DNA from: an uncultured Methanobrevibacter sp.
GTDB taxonomy: Archaea; Methanobacteriota; Methanobacteria; Methanobacteriales; Methanobacteriaceae
Reading direction: 5' to 3'
NCBI RefSeq assembly: GCF_946408925.1
Contig: NZ_CAMJUE010000005.1
Span: forward strand, 1-64,000
Length of the DNA stretch: 64,000 nucleotides
Shown here: in pieces, positions 63,661-64,000 of the stretch
Layout: the number at the start of each line of letters is the position of its first letter
Position numbering within the stretch: position 1 is the stretch's first letter
Made by a program: the position numbers and the translations under genes
The notes under the pieces: generated by a model
What the model was told of the DNA's origin: nothing
The model's database searches: none
What the model saw: only the letters and a program-made list of their open reading frames with translations

Positions 63661-64000
63661 GTGGAAAAACTAGATGACATTATTGTATCAAGAGCAATCA
63701 TTGAAGAATTCATGAACGATTTTTTAGACTACACAGACATTGATGTGGCAATCGGTGGCGGAGGCCCATCAGGAATAACTGCAGGTTATTATCTTGCAAA
63801 GGCAGGGTATAAGGTTGCATTGTTTGAACGCAAACTTTCCATTGGTGGTGGAATGTGGGGAGGGGGAATGATGTTCAATAAAGTTGTTGTTCAGGAAGAA
63901 GGCCGCAGAATCCTTGATGAGTTCGGAATAAACTACAAAAAATATCAGGAAAACTATTATGTTGTCGACTCCATAGAGTGCACATCAACACTTACATCCA
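63661..64000 (+). CDS. thi4: Thiazole/ribose-1,5-bisphosphate-type Thi4 protein (truncated by window end), GTG start
   Basis: [77 protein letters not shown]. Confidence 0.85.
   Translation, partial: MEKLDDIIVSRAIIEEFMNDFLDYTDIDVAIGGGGPSGITAGYYLAKAGYKVALFERKLSIGGGMWGGGMMFNKVVVQEEGRRILDEFGINYKKYQENYYVVDSIECTSTLTS

Overview
The window is AT-rich euryarchaeal DNA, best explained as a Methanobrevibacter-like (Methanobacteriales) genome. The main supports are a complete Eha energy-converting hydrogenase operon (about 38.2-49.9 kb, minus strand), archaeal GatD/GatE, a fused beta/gamma VOR, rpl15e and several giant adhesin-like proteins. Left part: the right end of an IS200/IS605-type element at the window edge, a GC-rich structured RNA candidate (~99-431), a tRNA-Lys, rpl15e, a JAB-like two-gene unit, an ExbB/DUF2149-like membrane cluster, and FmdE next to a metal/corrinoid-type ABC transporter. 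Middle: an adhesin island (11.4-23 kb and 26-28.5 kb) with a LytTR/DUF3021/2TM regulatory cassette, and a translationally coupled polyprenol/phytol-kinase-like plus tocopherol-cyclase-like gene pair. Next come an MFS transporter, upp with an N-terminally truncated uraA, and an Ig-repeat C39-like peptidase. Right: Eha, an epimerase, a CPBP protease, decaying Rpn-type nuclease fragments beside a frameshifted TnpB, a VOR/acyl-CoA synthetase/cupin regulator operon, gatDE, a frameshifted nitroreductase and the start of thi4. The points most worth checking are: two adhesin genes whose Shine-Dalgarno-spaced initiator codon is ATA rather than ATG; the kinase/tocopherol-cyclase pair in an archaeon; the unidentified structured RNA; and poly-T tract frameshifts in tnpB and the nitroreductase gene. 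All family calls come from reading the sequence by eye; no searches were run.
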